The position numbers and the translations under genes are program-made. 64,000 bases of DNA from Rhodococcoides fascians A25f (GTDB lineage Bacteria > Actinomycetota > Actinomycetes > Mycobacteriales > Mycobacteriaceae), in the NCBI RefSeq assembly GCF_000760935.2, contig NZ_CP049744.1, forward strand, positions 5,053,501 through 5,117,500, read 5' to 3'. Of the stretch, positions 16,042 through 25,486 are shown piece by piece; the stretch's first letter is position 1, and each line of letters opens with the position of its first letter. Below the pieces are notes generated by a model. That model had not been told where the DNA came from. It did no database searches and saw only the letters and a list, made by a program, of their open reading frames with translations.

Positions 16042-16260
16042 CTAACCGCGCATACCGTCGGCCAACTCGAGCACCCGGCCCGCGTACGTGACCACAAACG
16101 CGTCGAGCGCTTGCTGGGACAGTTCGGGGCACCCGGCTCTCCGGAAGAAGTGCTCGAGATCCACCAGCCGATCCCCCAGTCCGACGCGCCGATGATCCAA
16201 CGCCTCGAGCTCGATGACCACCGCCTCGAGTTCCTTCGCTTTGCGCATTACGTCGTCCAT
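16042..16260 (-). CDS. Small helical protein of unknown function
   Basis: This 72-residue frame (MDDVMRKAKELEAVVIELEA at the start) has strong G/C preference at third codon positions, as neighbouring real genes do. It is predicted to be mostly helical, with heptad-like leucines and a single cysteine. No family was recognised. GGACGG lies about 8 nt before the ATG. It ends 36 nt upstream of the diguanylate cyclase start and could be its operon leader gene. Confidence 0.55.
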   Translation of the reverse strand: MDDVMRKAKELEAVVIELEALDHRRVGLGDRLVDLEHFFRRAGCPELSQQALDAFVVTYAGRVLELADGMRG

Positions 16261-16441
16261 CGGATCACCGTCCACTTCACGGGAGCTGTGCACAGATTGG
16301 GCGGCGGAGCCGGGCTTCCCTCCCAGCTCCACCGACCGCAACACTACGCTTGATCGAACACGTGTGCGAATCAATTCGAGGCGGCGGTTTTGTACCACTC
16401 ATCCTGTGCACAATCCGAGAAGGTGGCCTACAGTCTGTGAC

Positions 16442-16576
16442 ATGCTCCAGATGAGGGGTCCGAACGGGGTTCGACCGCCAGGCTCGACACATCCAATGTA
16501 CGTGGCGCTCTTAGCAATCCTCACGATTGCTGTGGTCGTTCTGGTCATCCTGGCAATCCATGAGGGCCGCCTCTGA
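16442..16576 (+). CDS. Possible small single-pass membrane protein, leaderless
   Basis: A 44-residue frame ends in one membrane helix, MYVALLAILTIAVVVLVILA, and a short charged tail. There is no ribosome-binding site, but TACAGT at 16429-16434 is a fair -10 element 7 nt before the ATG, as expected for a leaderless transcript. An internal ATG at 16496 would leave only the helix. Evidence is limited to hydrophobicity and promoter spacing. Confidence 0.4.
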   Translation: MLQMRGPNGVRPPGSTHPMYVALLAILTIAVVVLVILAIHEGRL

Positions 16577-16590
16577 TCGCGGATCTCGTT

Positions 16591-16638
16591 GTTCACTATC
16601 GACGCCCATCGGCGGGATCCCGCATGCAATGGACGATC
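16591..16638. repeat. Direct repeat copy 1, flanking the DUF559 gene
   Basis: This 48-bp stretch matches 17607-17654 at 41 of 48 positions; the longest shared block is ATCGACGCCCATCGGCGG. The two copies bracket the gene at 16648-17511 in the same orientation. Confidence 0.75.
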
Positions 16639-16647
16639 GACGAACCT

Positions 16648-17511
16648 TCAGGTCCTCGGCAACGTACGACCGTCCGCATCGATCGACCGTCGACGACGCC
16701 TGACCACCTCGATGATTTCGTCGACCACGCGTCGCGTATCACCCAGCGCCTGCACCGCCGAGTAGCGCAACACCAACCAGCCCTCCAGCACAAAAACGTT
16801 CTGTCGTCTGCGATCGCTGTCGAATGCCTGGCTCGAGGTGTGAAATTCACGCCCGTCGATCTCCACGATCACCCGCGCCCTGAAGTCGACGAGGTCACCG
16901 AAGTAGGGTCCCACCCGGGCATTGATCTCCATGAAGAAGTTGTGTGCAGACAGAGCCCGTGCCACCACGCGCTCGGCCTCGGATCGGGTCTGGAGGCAAC
17001 AGAGGCGCAGTTGTCTTCGGACGGTCTTCATCCCGGCCATTCCGCGGGACTTCTCACACGTCGACGCGATGCGACGGCGCAACTCCGGCCGCGCGATGGC
17101 CGTGTCGAAGAACCGCTCCAATTCCGCACCGGTCAAAATCGCCGCGACGTCGACGAACACCTGGGCCAGCGTCACCACCGGAAGCCCCTGGCACACAGCC
17201 GATTCGGGGAGGCGTCGGCGATGGATCTTCACCCACTCCGGTGCGCGCTGCCGGGTCGACGGCAGCACCGTCGCCGCGACGGTGGGCGGCTCTTCCTCCA
17301 GCAATCCCCACGCCCAGGCCGCAGTCAGATGACTGAGTACTGCGCCCGGCTTCCACAGCGTTACCGCCGTGCACAGATCGAGGTAGTCCGGCTTGTCCGT
17401 CGCATAGATTCCGGGCAACACTCGAATCAGCTGCCCCGACGCAGTTCTACGAGTGATGGTGCTGCGACTCATCCCTCGGGCCATCAAGTCCCCCGCTGTA
17501 CATACCCCCAT
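16648..17511 (-). CDS. DUF559-domain protein with AbiEi-like N-terminus
   Basis: The 287-residue protein starts with a winged-helix region like that of AbiEi-type antitoxins (GVCTAGDLMARGMSRSTITR, then LIRVLPGIYA). The C-terminal 110 residues are a DUF559 domain of the very-short-patch-repair endonuclease fold (VDFRARVIVEIDGREFHTS, QNVFVLEGWLVLRYSA). This combination is widespread and often multi-copy in actinobacteria; its activity is unknown. No AbiEii toxin gene is adjacent, so I do not call a toxin-antitoxin pair. The gene is flanked by imperfect 48-bp direct repeats. Confidence 0.8.
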   Translation of the reverse strand: MGVCTAGDLMARGMSRSTITRRTASGQLIRVLPGIYATDKPDYLDLCTAVTLWKPGAVLSHLTAAWAWGLLEEEPPTVAATVLPSTRQRAPEWVKIHRRRLPESAVCQGLPVVTLAQVFVDVAAILTGAELERFFDTAIARPELRRRIASTCEKSRGMAGMKTVRRQLRLCCLQTRSEAERVVARALSAHNFFMEINARVGPYFGDLVDFRARVIVEIDGREFHTSSQAFDSDRRRQNVFVLEGWLVLRYSAVQALGDTRRVVDEIIEVVRRRRRSIDADGRTLPRT

Positions 17512-17606
17512 GTGAATACGGTGGACGATCGACGAAGTCTGCGCCAGAGGCAGTTTCGAAACCTGTGGACATAGCGGAGTTATCCACAGGCCGACCGCAC
17601 CGGAGT

Positions 17607-17654
17607 GTTCAGCATCGACGCCCATCGGCGGAATCCCGCGTCCGACGGACGATC
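17607..17654. repeat. Direct repeat copy 2, flanking the DUF559 gene
   Basis: Partner of the repeat at 16591-16638 with seven mismatches. This copy is itself bounded by TGTTCAG and CTGAACA, an inverted pair (17606-17612 and 17654-17660). Confidence 0.75.
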
Positions 17655-17799
17655 CTGAACACTCGGGTCCGTCACTCCGGCGTCATCACCACCCGCGAGC
17701 ATCGCCGTTCGCAGCGTGCGCAGATGTGCGAGGCAGGCCGGGTATCCGCGCAGTTGTCGCGGGCCCATCGGCCCCACCGTTCCCGATGCCGGGTTGCGA

Positions 17800-19626
17800 T
17801 CACGAGCAGTCAGGGAAATCCACCTCGGTCGGTACCGGAACCGATTGCGGCTGAACCGGTGCCGAAGCCTTGCCGGCTACGTTCGGTTCGACGAGGTTGT
17901 ACTCGATGGTCTTGGTCCTACCCGGTTCGATGACGACCGGAACGTAGAACACCGGGTGGCCGCGTTCGGCGGCGGTCAGCAAGAACAGGGGTGTGCCGTT
18001 GATCGTCGCGTTCGTCAACGTTGCACCCTGCGTTGCGTACAGCGCCACCACCGAGCGGTTGGTTCCCGGCGGCCCGTCGTATCGAGTCGAATCGTTCTGT
18101 CTACCTGCGATATACGTGGTGTAGTCCTGCAGGGGCGCATTGTTGGTGAGCTCGGCGACCACGTGGGTGGTCCGCGTCGCGCCGTCACAGGTCTGCGCGG
18201 AGTAAGTGACCTTGCGCTGTAAGTAGTAGTCGAGCTTGCCGCCCGCACCGTTGTTCACCACCAGTGCGGCGTACGGGTCGGGGCTGTCCGGTACTTCGTG
18301 GCCGATCTTGGTGGGACCCAGAATCGATTGCAGTGCCGCGTCCGCGCTCCATACGGCGATGTGGCCTTCGCCGGCCGCTTTTCCGAGTGCTTCGAGAAGA
18401 GCGCGCGGCGACGCGATGTTGCCCTGCATCTTCGCGACGACCCTGGCGGCGATGTCCTGGAGATACGCCTTGCGTGCGGAGTTGTCGTTCTCGAAGCGGA
18501 AGTAGGCGTCGGACTGCGTGACTCGTACGACGTTGGATCCATCGATCACTTCACCGTCGCTCATCGTGATCGGGCCGACGACATCGAGGATGTACCCGAG
18601 CGCAACCGGGTCGGTTGCCAGCGCCCCGTCGACACGCTCGCCGGTCTCCTGCTGCCACATCGACTGCCAGATCCGCCCGGAATACGGGAAGTGCGGGCTG
18701 ACGTTGCTGTTCTGCCAATTCTGTGTCGGTTGGAAGCGAGTCTCGTAGGCGTTGAAGAAGTCCGGACCGAGATCGATCGGGTCGTAGGGAATCCGGAGTT
18801 CGGCATTGCTGGCGAGCGAATCGACCGTCACCGTGCCGTCGACGGCACGCACGATCCCGAATCCGCCGATCAGTCCGCCGGTTCCTCGGGATTCCGACAG
18901 TGTCTGAAAAGCCATGAAGTAACTGCGCGGGCCGTCCGCCCCGAGCATCGCCGGGAGTACCTTGGCCGCGATGTCGGTGTTCGCCAACAGGGAGTTCAGC
19001 TCGTGCGTCCGATCCTGCAGCCGAGTCCGAGCGTCGGAGATTTGCGCGATGAACGCCGGTTCCCCGATCGCCTGCGACTGCACATCGAGCTCGGCGGCCG
19101 CGGCGGCGGCCCGAGACAACGCCGGCGAGGCGTCGCGCAGAGCACCGATGTCGATGGCCCGGTCGGGTCCGCGCAGCTGACTCGGGTCGAGAGCGGTGCC
19201 CACCGCGACCGCCGGCGTCAGCACGTCGACGGTCAGACCGTTGACGACGTCGGCAATTCGAGAAACGACGTCCAGCGGTTGCCCCACATAGGGAATTGCC
19301 GCAGCAGCAGTCCAGATCAGTGAGTCGGTGGCGTCCTTCGCGCGGGTCGAGGTCCGCACCGCATCGTCGACGGAGTCCTCGGCCTTGCTCGTATCTCCCG
19401 CCAGCAGTGCAGTTTTCGCTGCCTGGGCGTATTCGCTGGCCTGGTTCAAATTGGTGTACGCGGCGTTGGCCGTGTAAGCCAACCACGCACCGAGGCCGAG
19501 AGCGACGACGACCAGCAGGCCGAAGCCCCCGAGGATGCGTCGACTCGTCTTCTTGGGCCGTCGGTGCCTGCTGCGCCCGCGAGAGCTACGGCTGTCGCCG
19601 TGCGGGTCATCGTTGTCATTGCTCAT
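17800..19626 (-). CDS. DUF4012 family membrane-anchored protein
   Basis: The 608-residue protein has a basic, disordered N-terminus (residues 1-35), one membrane helix (ILGGFGLLVVVALGLGAWLA) and a large extracytoplasmic region. DUF4012 motifs include the segment SYFMAFQTLSESRGTGGLIGG (core QTLSESRGTGG) near residue 245, then SLASNAELRIPYDPIDLGP. Family members are found near exopolysaccharide or surface-polymer genes in actinobacteria, but no such genes are in this window. The start at 19626 is favoured because it puts the basic stretch directly ahead of the membrane helix. Confidence 0.85.
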   Translation of the reverse strand: MSNDNDDPHGDSRSSRGRSRHRRPKKTSRRILGGFGLLVVVALGLGAWLAYTANAAYTNLNQASEYAQAAKTALLAGDTSKAEDSVDDAVRTSTRAKDATDSLIWTAAAAIPYVGQPLDVVSRIADVVNGLTVDVLTPAVAVGTALDPSQLRGPDRAIDIGALRDASPALSRAAAAAAELDVQSQAIGEPAFIAQISDARTRLQDRTHELNSLLANTDIAAKVLPAMLGADGPRSYFMAFQTLSESRGTGGLIGGFGIVRAVDGTVTVDSLASNAELRIPYDPIDLGPDFFNAYETRFQPTQNWQNSNVSPHFPYSGRIWQSMWQQETGERVDGALATDPVALGYILDVVGPITMSDGEVIDGSNVVRVTQSDAYFRFENDNSARKAYLQDIAARVVAKMQGNIASPRALLEALGKAAGEGHIAVWSADAALQSILGPTKIGHEVPDSPDPYAALVVNNGAGGKLDYYLQRKVTYSAQTCDGATRTTHVVAELTNNAPLQDYTTYIAGRQNDSTRYDGPPGTNRSVVALYATQGATLTNATINGTPLFLLTAAERGHPVFYVPVVIEPGRTKTIEYNLVEPNVAGKASAPVQPQSVPVPTEVDFPDCS

Positions 19627-19703
19627 GGCGCGGTGGCGGTCTCCCTGTCTCGCGGCCAAGAGTACAAACGAGCCCCCCTCACCGCGACTCGACTCCCGGG
19701 CAG

Positions 19704-19730
19704 GCTGCGCCGGTATCGCACCGGCGCAGC
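19704..19730. terminator. Terminator of the small peptide gene
   Basis: Perfect 10-bp arms GCTGCGCCGG and CCGGCGCAGC with a 7-nt loop start 9 nt after the stop codon of the peptide gene on the minus strand, and isolate it from the DUF4012 gene. Confidence 0.75.
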
Positions 19731-19738
19731 CCCCGTCG

Positions 19739-19846
19739 TCAGGAACCGAGCAATGCGCTCACTGCAGTGCTGCCGCTCTCGGCGCTTCCGCTGCCGATGA
19801 GCCCGAGGATGACGTCGACGATGATCTTGGCGATGAATGCGTCCAT
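19739..19846 (-). CDS. 35-residue hydrophobic peptide
   Basis: The frame encodes MDAFIAKIIVDVILGLIG followed by a serine/glycine-rich tail ending LLGS. AGGAG lies 6 nt before the ATG, and a perfect hairpin terminator follows, so the gene looks like a complete, independently expressed unit. The first 18 residues form an amphipathic or membrane helix. Short helical peptides of this size include the PorA/PorH channel formers of Corynebacteriales and type I toxins; neither identity is supported by sequence. I leave the function open. Confidence 0.65.
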   Translation of the reverse strand: MDAFIAKIIVDVILGLIGSGSAESGSTAVSALLGS

Positions 19847-19996
19847 AGCTACTCCTGTTGTGAAGTACCCCCGACGGGATACAGACGGACCTACGAATGT
19901 CATGGCCGACTGTTACCGGCCACAACGAATCGGAAGGTAGCAGCTGGATCTGACCGAAAAGTGTCGCTGTGGGCGTGGCCACACCCACATCAGCAG

Positions 19997-20049
19997 TTTG
20001 TACAAATTTCGAGATTTGTCCATCAGGCTGACAAATTCGGTGTATTGTC
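19997..20049. promoter_or_regulatory. alkB promoter region with two inverted repeats
   Basis: ACAAAT-ttcgag-ATTTGT (20002-20019) and GACAA-n10-TTGTC (20030-20049) share the half-site (G/T)ACAAAT, with centres 29 bp apart. They end 36 nt before alkB. A TetR-type AlkU regulator ends the operon and is the likely ligand. Confidence 0.6.
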
Positions 20050-20085
20050 CAATTCATAGTGATCGGACTTACACGAGGAGTGACG

Positions 20086-21309
20086 ATGACCGCATCGAAC
20101 ATCGACGACCAGGCACAGACGCCGGTCGACGAGTGGCACGACCGCAAGCGACATCTCTGGCTCATGGGCCTGATTCCGCCCACGGCAGTGTTCCTGGCCA
20201 CCGGTCTGGTGTGGGCCTTCAACCAGCTCGGCTGGAATGCGGTGGCTCCGGTCTGGTGGTGGATCGGCGCGCTGCTCGTCTATGGATTGCTCCCGATTCT
20301 CGACCGCTTCTTCGGTCCCGACGGCGACAATCCACCCGACGAGGTGATGAAGGCGCTCGAGGAAGACAAGTACTACCGCTACTGCACCTATGCCTACATT
20401 CCGTTCCAGCTCGCGAGCCTGGTGTTCGCCTGCTACCTCTGGTCCACCGACAACCTCTCGTGGCTCGGCATCGACGGCGGATTGGGGCTGCTCTCGAAGA
20501 TCGGCCTGGCCATCAGCATCGGCGTCATGGGCGGGGTGGGCATCAACACCGCTCACGAACTCGGGCACAAGAAGGACGAGCTCGAGCGCTGGCTGTCGAA
20601 AATCACTCTGGCACAGACGTTCTACGGCCACTTCTACATCGAACACAATCGCGGCCACCATGTTCGCGTCGCCACTCCCGAGGATCCGGCGAGCTCGAAG
20701 TTCGGTGAGAGTTTCTGGGCCTTCCTCCCCCGTAGCGTGTGGGGAAGCCTGCGGTCGTCCTGGGAGCTCGAGAAGACTCGCATGGAGCGTCTGGGCAAGA
20801 GCACGTGGAGTATTCACAACGATGTGCTCAACGCCTGGTTGATGTCCGTCGTCCTCTACGCCGTTCTCGTTGCCGTGTTCGGTCCGATCGTGCTGCCGTT
20901 CTTGGTCATTCAAGCAATCTATGGCTTCTCCCTGCTGGAGACGGTCAACTACCTCGAGCACTACGGCTTGCAGCGTCAGAAGAAGGACAACGGCCGTTAC
21001 GAACGATGCACCCCCGAGCACAGCTGGAACTCCGATCACATCGTGACCAACATCTTTCTGTATCACCTTCAGCGACACAGTGATCACCACGCCAACCCCA
21101 CTCGGCGCTACCAGACACTACGCAGCATGGACGGTGCACCCAACTTGCCGAGTGGTTACGCGAGCATGATCTCTCTGGCCTATTTCCCGCCCGTGTGGCG
21201 CAAGGTGATGGACCACCGCGTTCTCGATCACTACGACGGCGACATCACCCGCGTCAACATCCAGCCGTCCAAGCGGGAGAAGATCCTCGCTGCCTACGGA
21301 GCGAAGTGA
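20086..21309 (+). CDS. alkB: Alkane 1-monooxygenase
   Basis: This 407-residue integral membrane diiron enzyme hydroxylates medium- to long-chain n-alkanes at the terminal carbon, taking electrons from rubredoxin. The histidine boxes are HELGH at 157-161, EHNRGHH at 186-192 and LQRHSDHHANP at 327-337, with the family motif NYLEHYGL at 288-295. Membrane helices lie near residues 25-45, 55-72, 103-120, 140-157, 250-270 and 272-288. GAGGAG lies 5 nt before the ATG at 20086. The stop overlaps the first rubredoxin start (TGATG), so the five alk genes form one operon. Confidence 0.97.
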   Translation: MTASNIDDQAQTPVDEWHDRKRHLWLMGLIPPTAVFLATGLVWAFNQLGWNAVAPVWWWIGALLVYGLLPILDRFFGPDGDNPPDEVMKALEEDKYYRYCTYAYIPFQLASLVFACYLWSTDNLSWLGIDGGLGLLSKIGLAISIGVMGGVGINTAHELGHKKDELERWLSKITLAQTFYGHFYIEHNRGHHVRVATPEDPASSKFGESFWAFLPRSVWGSLRSSWELEKTRMERLGKSTWSIHNDVLNAWLMSVVLYAVLVAVFGPIVLPFLVIQAIYGFSLLETVNYLEHYGLQRQKKDNGRYERCTPEHSWNSDHIVTNIFLYHLQRHSDHHANPTRRYQTLRSMDGAPNLPSGYASMISLAYFPPVWRKVMDHRVLDHYDGDITRVNIQPSKREKILAAYGAK

Positions 21310-21473
21310 TGGCTGCCTTCGAGTGCCCGGTGTGCGAGTTCGTGTACGACGAGTCCAACGGCGCACCGCGCGAGGGCTTTCCGGCCGGCACCGCATGGTC
21401 CGAGGTACCGGACGACTGGCCGTGCCCCGACTGCGGTGTTCGCGAAAAAATCGACTTCAGGAGTAAGGCATGA
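21309..21473 (+). CDS. rubA: Rubredoxin, AlkG1 type
   Basis: The 54-residue protein has the two metal knuckles CPVC and CPDCG and binds one iron. Glutamate instead of glycine follows the first knuckle (CPVCE), the feature of AlkG1-type rubredoxins, which in other rhodococci do not support alkane hydroxylation by AlkB; that is family knowledge, not shown here. It is coupled to alkB by a one-base overlap and to the next rubredoxin by an ATGA overlap. Confidence 0.95.
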   Translation: MAAFECPVCEFVYDESNGAPREGFPAGTAWSEVPDDWPCPDCGVREKIDFRSKA

Positions 21474-21643
21474 AGCTCTACCGCTGCGTTCAGTGTGGAT
21501 TCGAGTACGACGAAGAACTGGGCTGGCCCGAGGACGGAATCGAGCCAGGCACGCGCTGGGACGATATTCCCGACGACTGGTCGTGCCCCGATTGTGGCGC
21601 TGCCAAGGCCGATTTCGAGATGGTCGAGGTCGAACGCGGGTGA
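21470..21643 (+). CDS. rubB: Rubredoxin, AlkG2 type
   Basis: The 57-residue protein begins [18 protein letters not shown] and ends with [16 protein letters not shown]; all four iron-binding cysteines are present, each pair with the following glycine. This is the AlkG2 type, the one able to pass electrons to AlkB in related systems. It overlaps the preceding rubredoxin by four bases (ATGA) and the reductase gene by four bases (GTGA). Confidence 0.95.
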   Translation: MKLYRCVQCGFEYDEELGWPEDGIEPGTRWDDIPDDWSCPDCGAAKADFEMVEVERG

Positions 21644-22854
21644 ATACTCGGCAACCCGGCCGCGTCGTGATCGTCGGCACCGGTGCCACCGGGTACACCG
21701 CCGCCAAAGTGCTACGCGCCGAGGGCTTCACCGGGTCCGTCACGCTGATCGGCAACGAACAGGAGGCCACCTACCGTCGTCCGGCGGTCTCCAAGGAGCT
21801 GCTGCTGGGAACCAAGTCGGTCGATCAGGTTCAGCTGGGTGCCGCCATCGACGGTGTCGACGTTCGCACCGGCGTCACGGCTACCGCCGTCACCGATTCG
21901 GCCGTGCAACTGGACGACGGCGATCAGGTCCCGTACGACGCCCTGCTGCTGGCAACGGGTTCTCGGGCACGACAACTCGATCGATTGGGATCGGGTCACG
22001 TGTTCACGCTCCGCAGCGCCGCCGACGTCGCCCCGCTGCACGCCGACATCCTCCGAACAGGATCACTGCTGGTGATCGGTGGCGGCCTGATCGGGTGCGA
22101 GGCGGCGGCAGCGGCCCGGTCACTCGGTGCCGAGGTCACGGTGTTGGAGGCAGCCTCGACTCCGCTGAGCCGGATCGCACCGGCCGCGATCTCGCAGATG
22201 TATCGAGACCTGCACGGCGACAACGGTATAACGATGCACACCGACGTCTCCGTGACCGAGCTGGAGAAGCTGCCCGACGGCACGCTCCTCGCCACCGCTC
22301 AGGACGGACGCTCATGGTCCGCCGGCACAGTTCTGGTGTCCGTCGGCTCGGTCGCCAACATCGAGCTCGGGGCGGACATGGGCCTCGAAACCGCGTCGGG
22401 AATCCTGGTGGATGCCGAGATGAGAACATCGGCGGCCGGCATCTACGCGGCAGGTGACGTCGCCGAGGTGCCCAACACCATCCTCGGCGGCACCTATCGG
22501 AGCGAGCACTGGAACGGGGCCGTCGATCAGGCGACCCGGGCCGCCCGGTCCATCCTCGGTCTCGACGTCGGCGATCTCGACGTTCCGTGGGGGTGGTCCA
22601 CTCAGCACGGCGTCAACCTGCAGTTCGCGGGGTGGACCAGCGCGGACGACGAGTACGTCGTGGTTCGCGGCTCCATCGAGGACCGGCGCTTCACCGTCTG
22701 TGCGCTGCGCGGCGATACGCTCGTCGGAGCTATCGGAGTGGGGTATCCCAAGGACATCCGGCAGATCAGATCCCTCATCTCGAGCCAAGACCGTGTCGAT
22801 CGGGATCTCCTCGGAGAGGATTGGCTGGATCAGCCGCATGCGGTCGTTCGATAG
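21640..22854 (+). CDS. Rubredoxin reductase (FAD, NADH)
   Basis: The 404-residue flavoprotein passes electrons from NADH to rubredoxin. The FAD fold starts [21 protein letters not shown], here near residue 10; the NADH fold is [19 protein letters not shown] near 147; and the FAD-binding [12 protein letters not shown] lies near 270. The GTG at 21640 overlaps the rubredoxin stop, which fixes the start. It completes the electron chain for AlkB within one operon. Confidence 0.93.
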   Translation: MNTRQPGRVVIVGTGATGYTAAKVLRAEGFTGSVTLIGNEQEATYRRPAVSKELLLGTKSVDQVQLGAAIDGVDVRTGVTATAVTDSAVQLDDGDQVPYDALLLATGSRARQLDRLGSGHVFTLRSAADVAPLHADILRTGSLLVIGGGLIGCEAAAAARSLGAEVTVLEAASTPLSRIAPAAISQMYRDLHGDNGITMHTDVSVTELEKLPDGTLLATAQDGRSWSAGTVLVSVGSVANIELGADMGLETASGILVDAEMRTSAAGIYAAGDVAEVPNTILGGTYRSEHWNGAVDQATRAARSILGLDVGDLDVPWGWSTQHGVNLQFAGWTSADDEYVVVRGSIEDRRFTVCALRGDTLVGAIGVGYPKDIRQIRSLISSQDRVDRDLLGEDWLDQPHAVVR

Positions 22855-22864
22855 AGTCGTGTTC

Positions 22865-23497
22865 ATGCCCGCAGCCGAACAGACGTCGACCCCCGGTCGA
22901 TACCGTGAAGCCGCGTCGACCCTTGCCCGCGATACCGCACTCGATGCGCTGCGCGAGTTGTTGCACGAGCGCAACTGGCGCAACGTGACGATGAGTCACA
23001 TCGCCAAGGCTGCCGGCCTGAGCAGACAAAGCCTGTACAACGAGTTCGGTTCACGGCGCGGCGTCGCACAGGGGTACGCCATCAGATTGACGGACATTTT
23101 CGTCGACCTGTGCGAGACCGCACTGTACGAGCATCCCGACGATGCCGGCGCTGCCCTGCGCCAGGGTTTCTCGTCGTTCTTCCAGCTGAGTGCGCTGGAT
23201 CCCCTCGTGCGATCACTGCACGGTGGCGACGCCCCCGAGGATCTGCTCCGCCTGATCACCACCGACAGTGCCGTACTGATCGAGCGCGCGGGAGACCGAC
23301 TCGCGAGCACCTTCCAACGCGGCTGGGTAGGCGCGAGCCCGCGGCAGGCAGACGTCATCAGCAGGGCAATCGTGCGTCTGGCGTTGAGCTACATCCCCGA
23401 GCCCCCGCACGATATTGCTGCTGCTGCAGATGATTTCGCGCTGCTGCTGACTCCGTTCGTCGATTCGATCACTGCCGGTCGGTCGGTCGAACACTGA
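22865..23497 (+). CDS. alkU: TetR family regulator of the alk operon (AlkU type)
   Basis: The 210-residue protein has a TetR helix-turn-helix at about residues 38-60 (VTMSHIAKAAGLSRQSLYNEFGSR) with 10 nt separating it from the reductase gene. TetR regulators at this place are repressors of alkB in rhodococci and relatives. An in-frame GTG at 22859 is an alternative start. The inverted repeats upstream of alkB are its probable operators. Its stop is only 4 nt from the convergent hydroxyquinol dioxygenase gene. Confidence 0.88.
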   Translation: MPAAEQTSTPGRYREAASTLARDTALDALRELLHERNWRNVTMSHIAKAAGLSRQSLYNEFGSRRGVAQGYAIRLTDIFVDLCETALYEHPDDAGAALRQGFSSFFQLSALDPLVRSLHGGDAPEDLLRLITTDSAVLIERAGDRLASTFQRGWVGASPRQADVISRAIVRLALSYIPEPPHDIAAAADDFALLLTPFVDSITAGRSVEH

Positions 23498-23501
23498 CGC
23501 G

Positions 23502-24401
23502 TCAGGACTCGCCTACTGGTGCGAGCACGATGTCGAAGTCGGCCCTGGCCCACGTTCTGTCACCGACATCGCGACCGTCCGGAGTCGCTGTTCCCGACGG
23601 CTGCTCGACGAAGTCCTTGATCAGGGACTCTTTGACTCCGAACACCGTGTCGCTGCCCAGCAGGTCGTCGCCGCTGACAAAGATGTGCGTCACCAGCGTG
23701 CGCATTCCCGGTGCCGTCACCATGAAGTGCAGGTGCGATGCCCGCATCGGCGAGCGACCGGTCGCAGTGAGCATGCGTCCGACCGGCCCGTCATGCGGAA
23801 TCGGATACGGAGTCGGAGTCAGCGCCCAGAATCGATAGTGCCCGTTGTCGTCACTGTAGAGGTGCGCTCGACCGCCGACACGCGCGTCGTCGTACTGAAC
23901 GTCGTAGAACCCGTCCTCGTCGGCTTCCCAGATTTCGATGCGTGCACCGGGAATGGGCGTGCCGTCGGTGTCGCGCACGGTTCCCTCGACCCAGCACGGT
24001 TGTCCGGCAGCACCTCCCGATGCATCACCACCGTTCTCGATACGAGGTGCGTCGTCGACGAAGAACGGACCGAACACGGTCGCCTCGGTCGCGTCCTCGT
24101 AGGCGGGGTTGTTCACGTTGATCGTCTGCATCGATGCCCCGAGGACGTCGGAGAGCAGAATGAATTCCTGACGACGGTCGTCGGTGATGTGACCGACCTC
24201 GGTCAGAAATCCGATGGCGGTGTTCCACTCCTGTTCGGTCAGTCGCACATCGCGAATGAATCCGTGCAGGTGGTGCACCAGCGAGGTCATCACCTGCTTC
24301 AACCGGGGATCGGTGCAGTCGTCGAACGATCGAAGTACGTTCTCCACCAACCGCTCTTCGACGGCATCCTGTGCTTGTCCGGTCATGGTCTGCTCGGTCA
24401 T
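23502..24401 (-). CDS. Hydroxyquinol 1,2-dioxygenase
   Basis: The 299-residue intradiol dioxygenase cleaves hydroxyquinol (1,2,4-trihydroxybenzene) to maleylacetate. It has the N-terminal helical linker domain and the Fe(III) ligands: tyrosine in DGFYDVQYD, tyrosine in [17 protein letters not shown] and histidines in ASHLHFMV. The segment [16 protein letters not shown] is typical of the hydroxyquinol rather than catechol branch. It is the last gene of a hydroxylase, maleylacetate reductase, dioxygenase operon, the gene order of rolHMD in Corynebacterium glutamicum. Its ATG overlaps the reductase stop by four bases. Confidence 0.93.
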   Translation of the reverse strand: MTEQTMTGQAQDAVEERLVENVLRSFDDCTDPRLKQVMTSLVHHLHGFIRDVRLTEQEWNTAIGFLTEVGHITDDRRQEFILLSDVLGASMQTINVNNPAYEDATEATVFGPFFVDDAPRIENGGDASGGAAGQPCWVEGTVRDTDGTPIPGARIEIWEADEDGFYDVQYDDARVGGRAHLYSDDNGHYRFWALTPTPYPIPHDGPVGRMLTATGRSPMRASHLHFMVTAPGMRTLVTHIFVSGDDLLGSDTVFGVKESLIKDFVEQPSGTATPDGRDVGDRTWARADFDIVLAPVGES

Positions 24402-25486
24402 GGTCTCTCTCGCTGTCCGATGTCGGTCGGCGGGTCGCCGGCCCACGCTGCGTGCAGAATGGCTGTGGCGGCCTCACGGGTGACGGGACGCGGGTTTCCG
24501 TACGACCTGCTCGTCACGTCGTCGGCAATCCGGTCGATGTCCTTCTCCTTCATACCCAATTCGGCCAGAGAACGTGGCGCTCCGAGTCTGCGACAGAGCT
24601 CCCACAACCGGGTTGCCGGGTCCCCGGAACCGGGAAGTGCACGCGAGAGCGCGGTCACTGCGCTGGGTGCAGCCGACTGATTGAAGGCCAACACGTGCGG
24701 CAACACCACCGTATGAGTCGGAGCGTGCGGCAGGTTCAAGGTGCCGCCGAGCGAGTGACACAGCTTGTGGTTCAACGACATCGTGGTGGCACCGAGAGTG
24801 GCACCGCACAACCAGGCACCGTAGAGCGCGTCGCTGCGCGCTTGCGGATCGAGGTGGTCGGCCACGATCGCCGGGAGCGCCGACGCGAGTGCGCGCACCC
24901 CGTCCTCGGCCATCAGTGCAACGATCGGGCTGATGTCGGGTGCATAGAGCGCTTCGACGGCGTGCGCCACGGCGTTGACTCCACTCGTGACGGAGATGTC
25001 GACCGGAAGGCCGGTCGTCAGCTCGGGGTCGTAGACGACGCTGCGTGGCAGCACCCTGATGTCGCGACCGGTTTCCTTGTGCCCGTCGGTCGTCAGACCC
25101 CACACCGGGGTCATCTCCGATCCGGCGTACGTGGTGGGAACGGCCACGATCGGGAGCCCGTGTACGAGGGCGATGGCCTTGCCGAGGCCGATCGAGGAGC
25201 CACCGCCGACGGTGACGCAGCCGTCGGCACCGAGGGAAAGGACCTCGGCGCTGGATCTTTTCGCCACCTCCGACGGCACGTGCATCACGGCGTCGGCCCG
25301 CACCCCCACGCATCGGTCTCCGAGCATCGAGGCAATACGTTCGGCTGTGCCCTTCTGGCTCGGCGAGCAGAGAACGAGGACGCGCCGCAGGCCGAGGTGG
25401 TCGAGCTCGTCGGCCAGAGCCGACAGTGAGCCCGCGCCGAATCGCACCCGCATCGGGTTCGCCTCGTAGGCGAAGTCGTAGGTCAT
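24398..25486 (-). CDS. Maleylacetate reductase
   Basis: The 362-residue iron-containing alcohol dehydrogenase family protein reduces maleylacetate to 3-oxoadipate with NAD(P)H. Characteristic segments are [15 protein letters not shown] (nucleotide binding), [14 protein letters not shown], and metal-region histidines in [11 protein letters not shown] and [10 protein letters not shown]. It overlaps both neighbours by ATGA junctions, so the three enzymes are made together. Confidence 0.93.
   Translation of the reverse strand: MTYDFAYEANPMRVRFGAGSLSALADELDHLGLRRVLVLCSPSQKGTAERIASMLGDRCVGVRADAVMHVPSEVAKRSSAEVLSLGADGCVTVGGGSSIGLGKAIALVHGLPIVAVPTTYAGSEMTPVWGLTTDGHKETGRDIRVLPRSVVYDPELTTGLPVDISVTSGVNAVAHAVEALYAPDISPIVALMAEDGVRALASALPAIVADHLDPQARSDALYGAWLCGATLGATTMSLNHKLCHSLGGTLNLPHAPTHTVVLPHVLAFNQSAAPSAVTALSRALPGSGDPATRLWELCRRLGAPRSLAELGMKEKDIDRIADDVTSRSYGNPRPVTREAATAILHAAWAGDPPTDIGQRERP

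Noticed and set aside
16648..17511. DUF559 protein as the antitoxin of an AbiE system
   Set aside because: No AbiEii nucleotidyltransferase toxin gene is adjacent.
17580..17588. Perfect DnaA box TTATCCACA as part of a replication origin
   Set aside because: It is single, and no dnaA, parA or AT-rich unwinding region is near.
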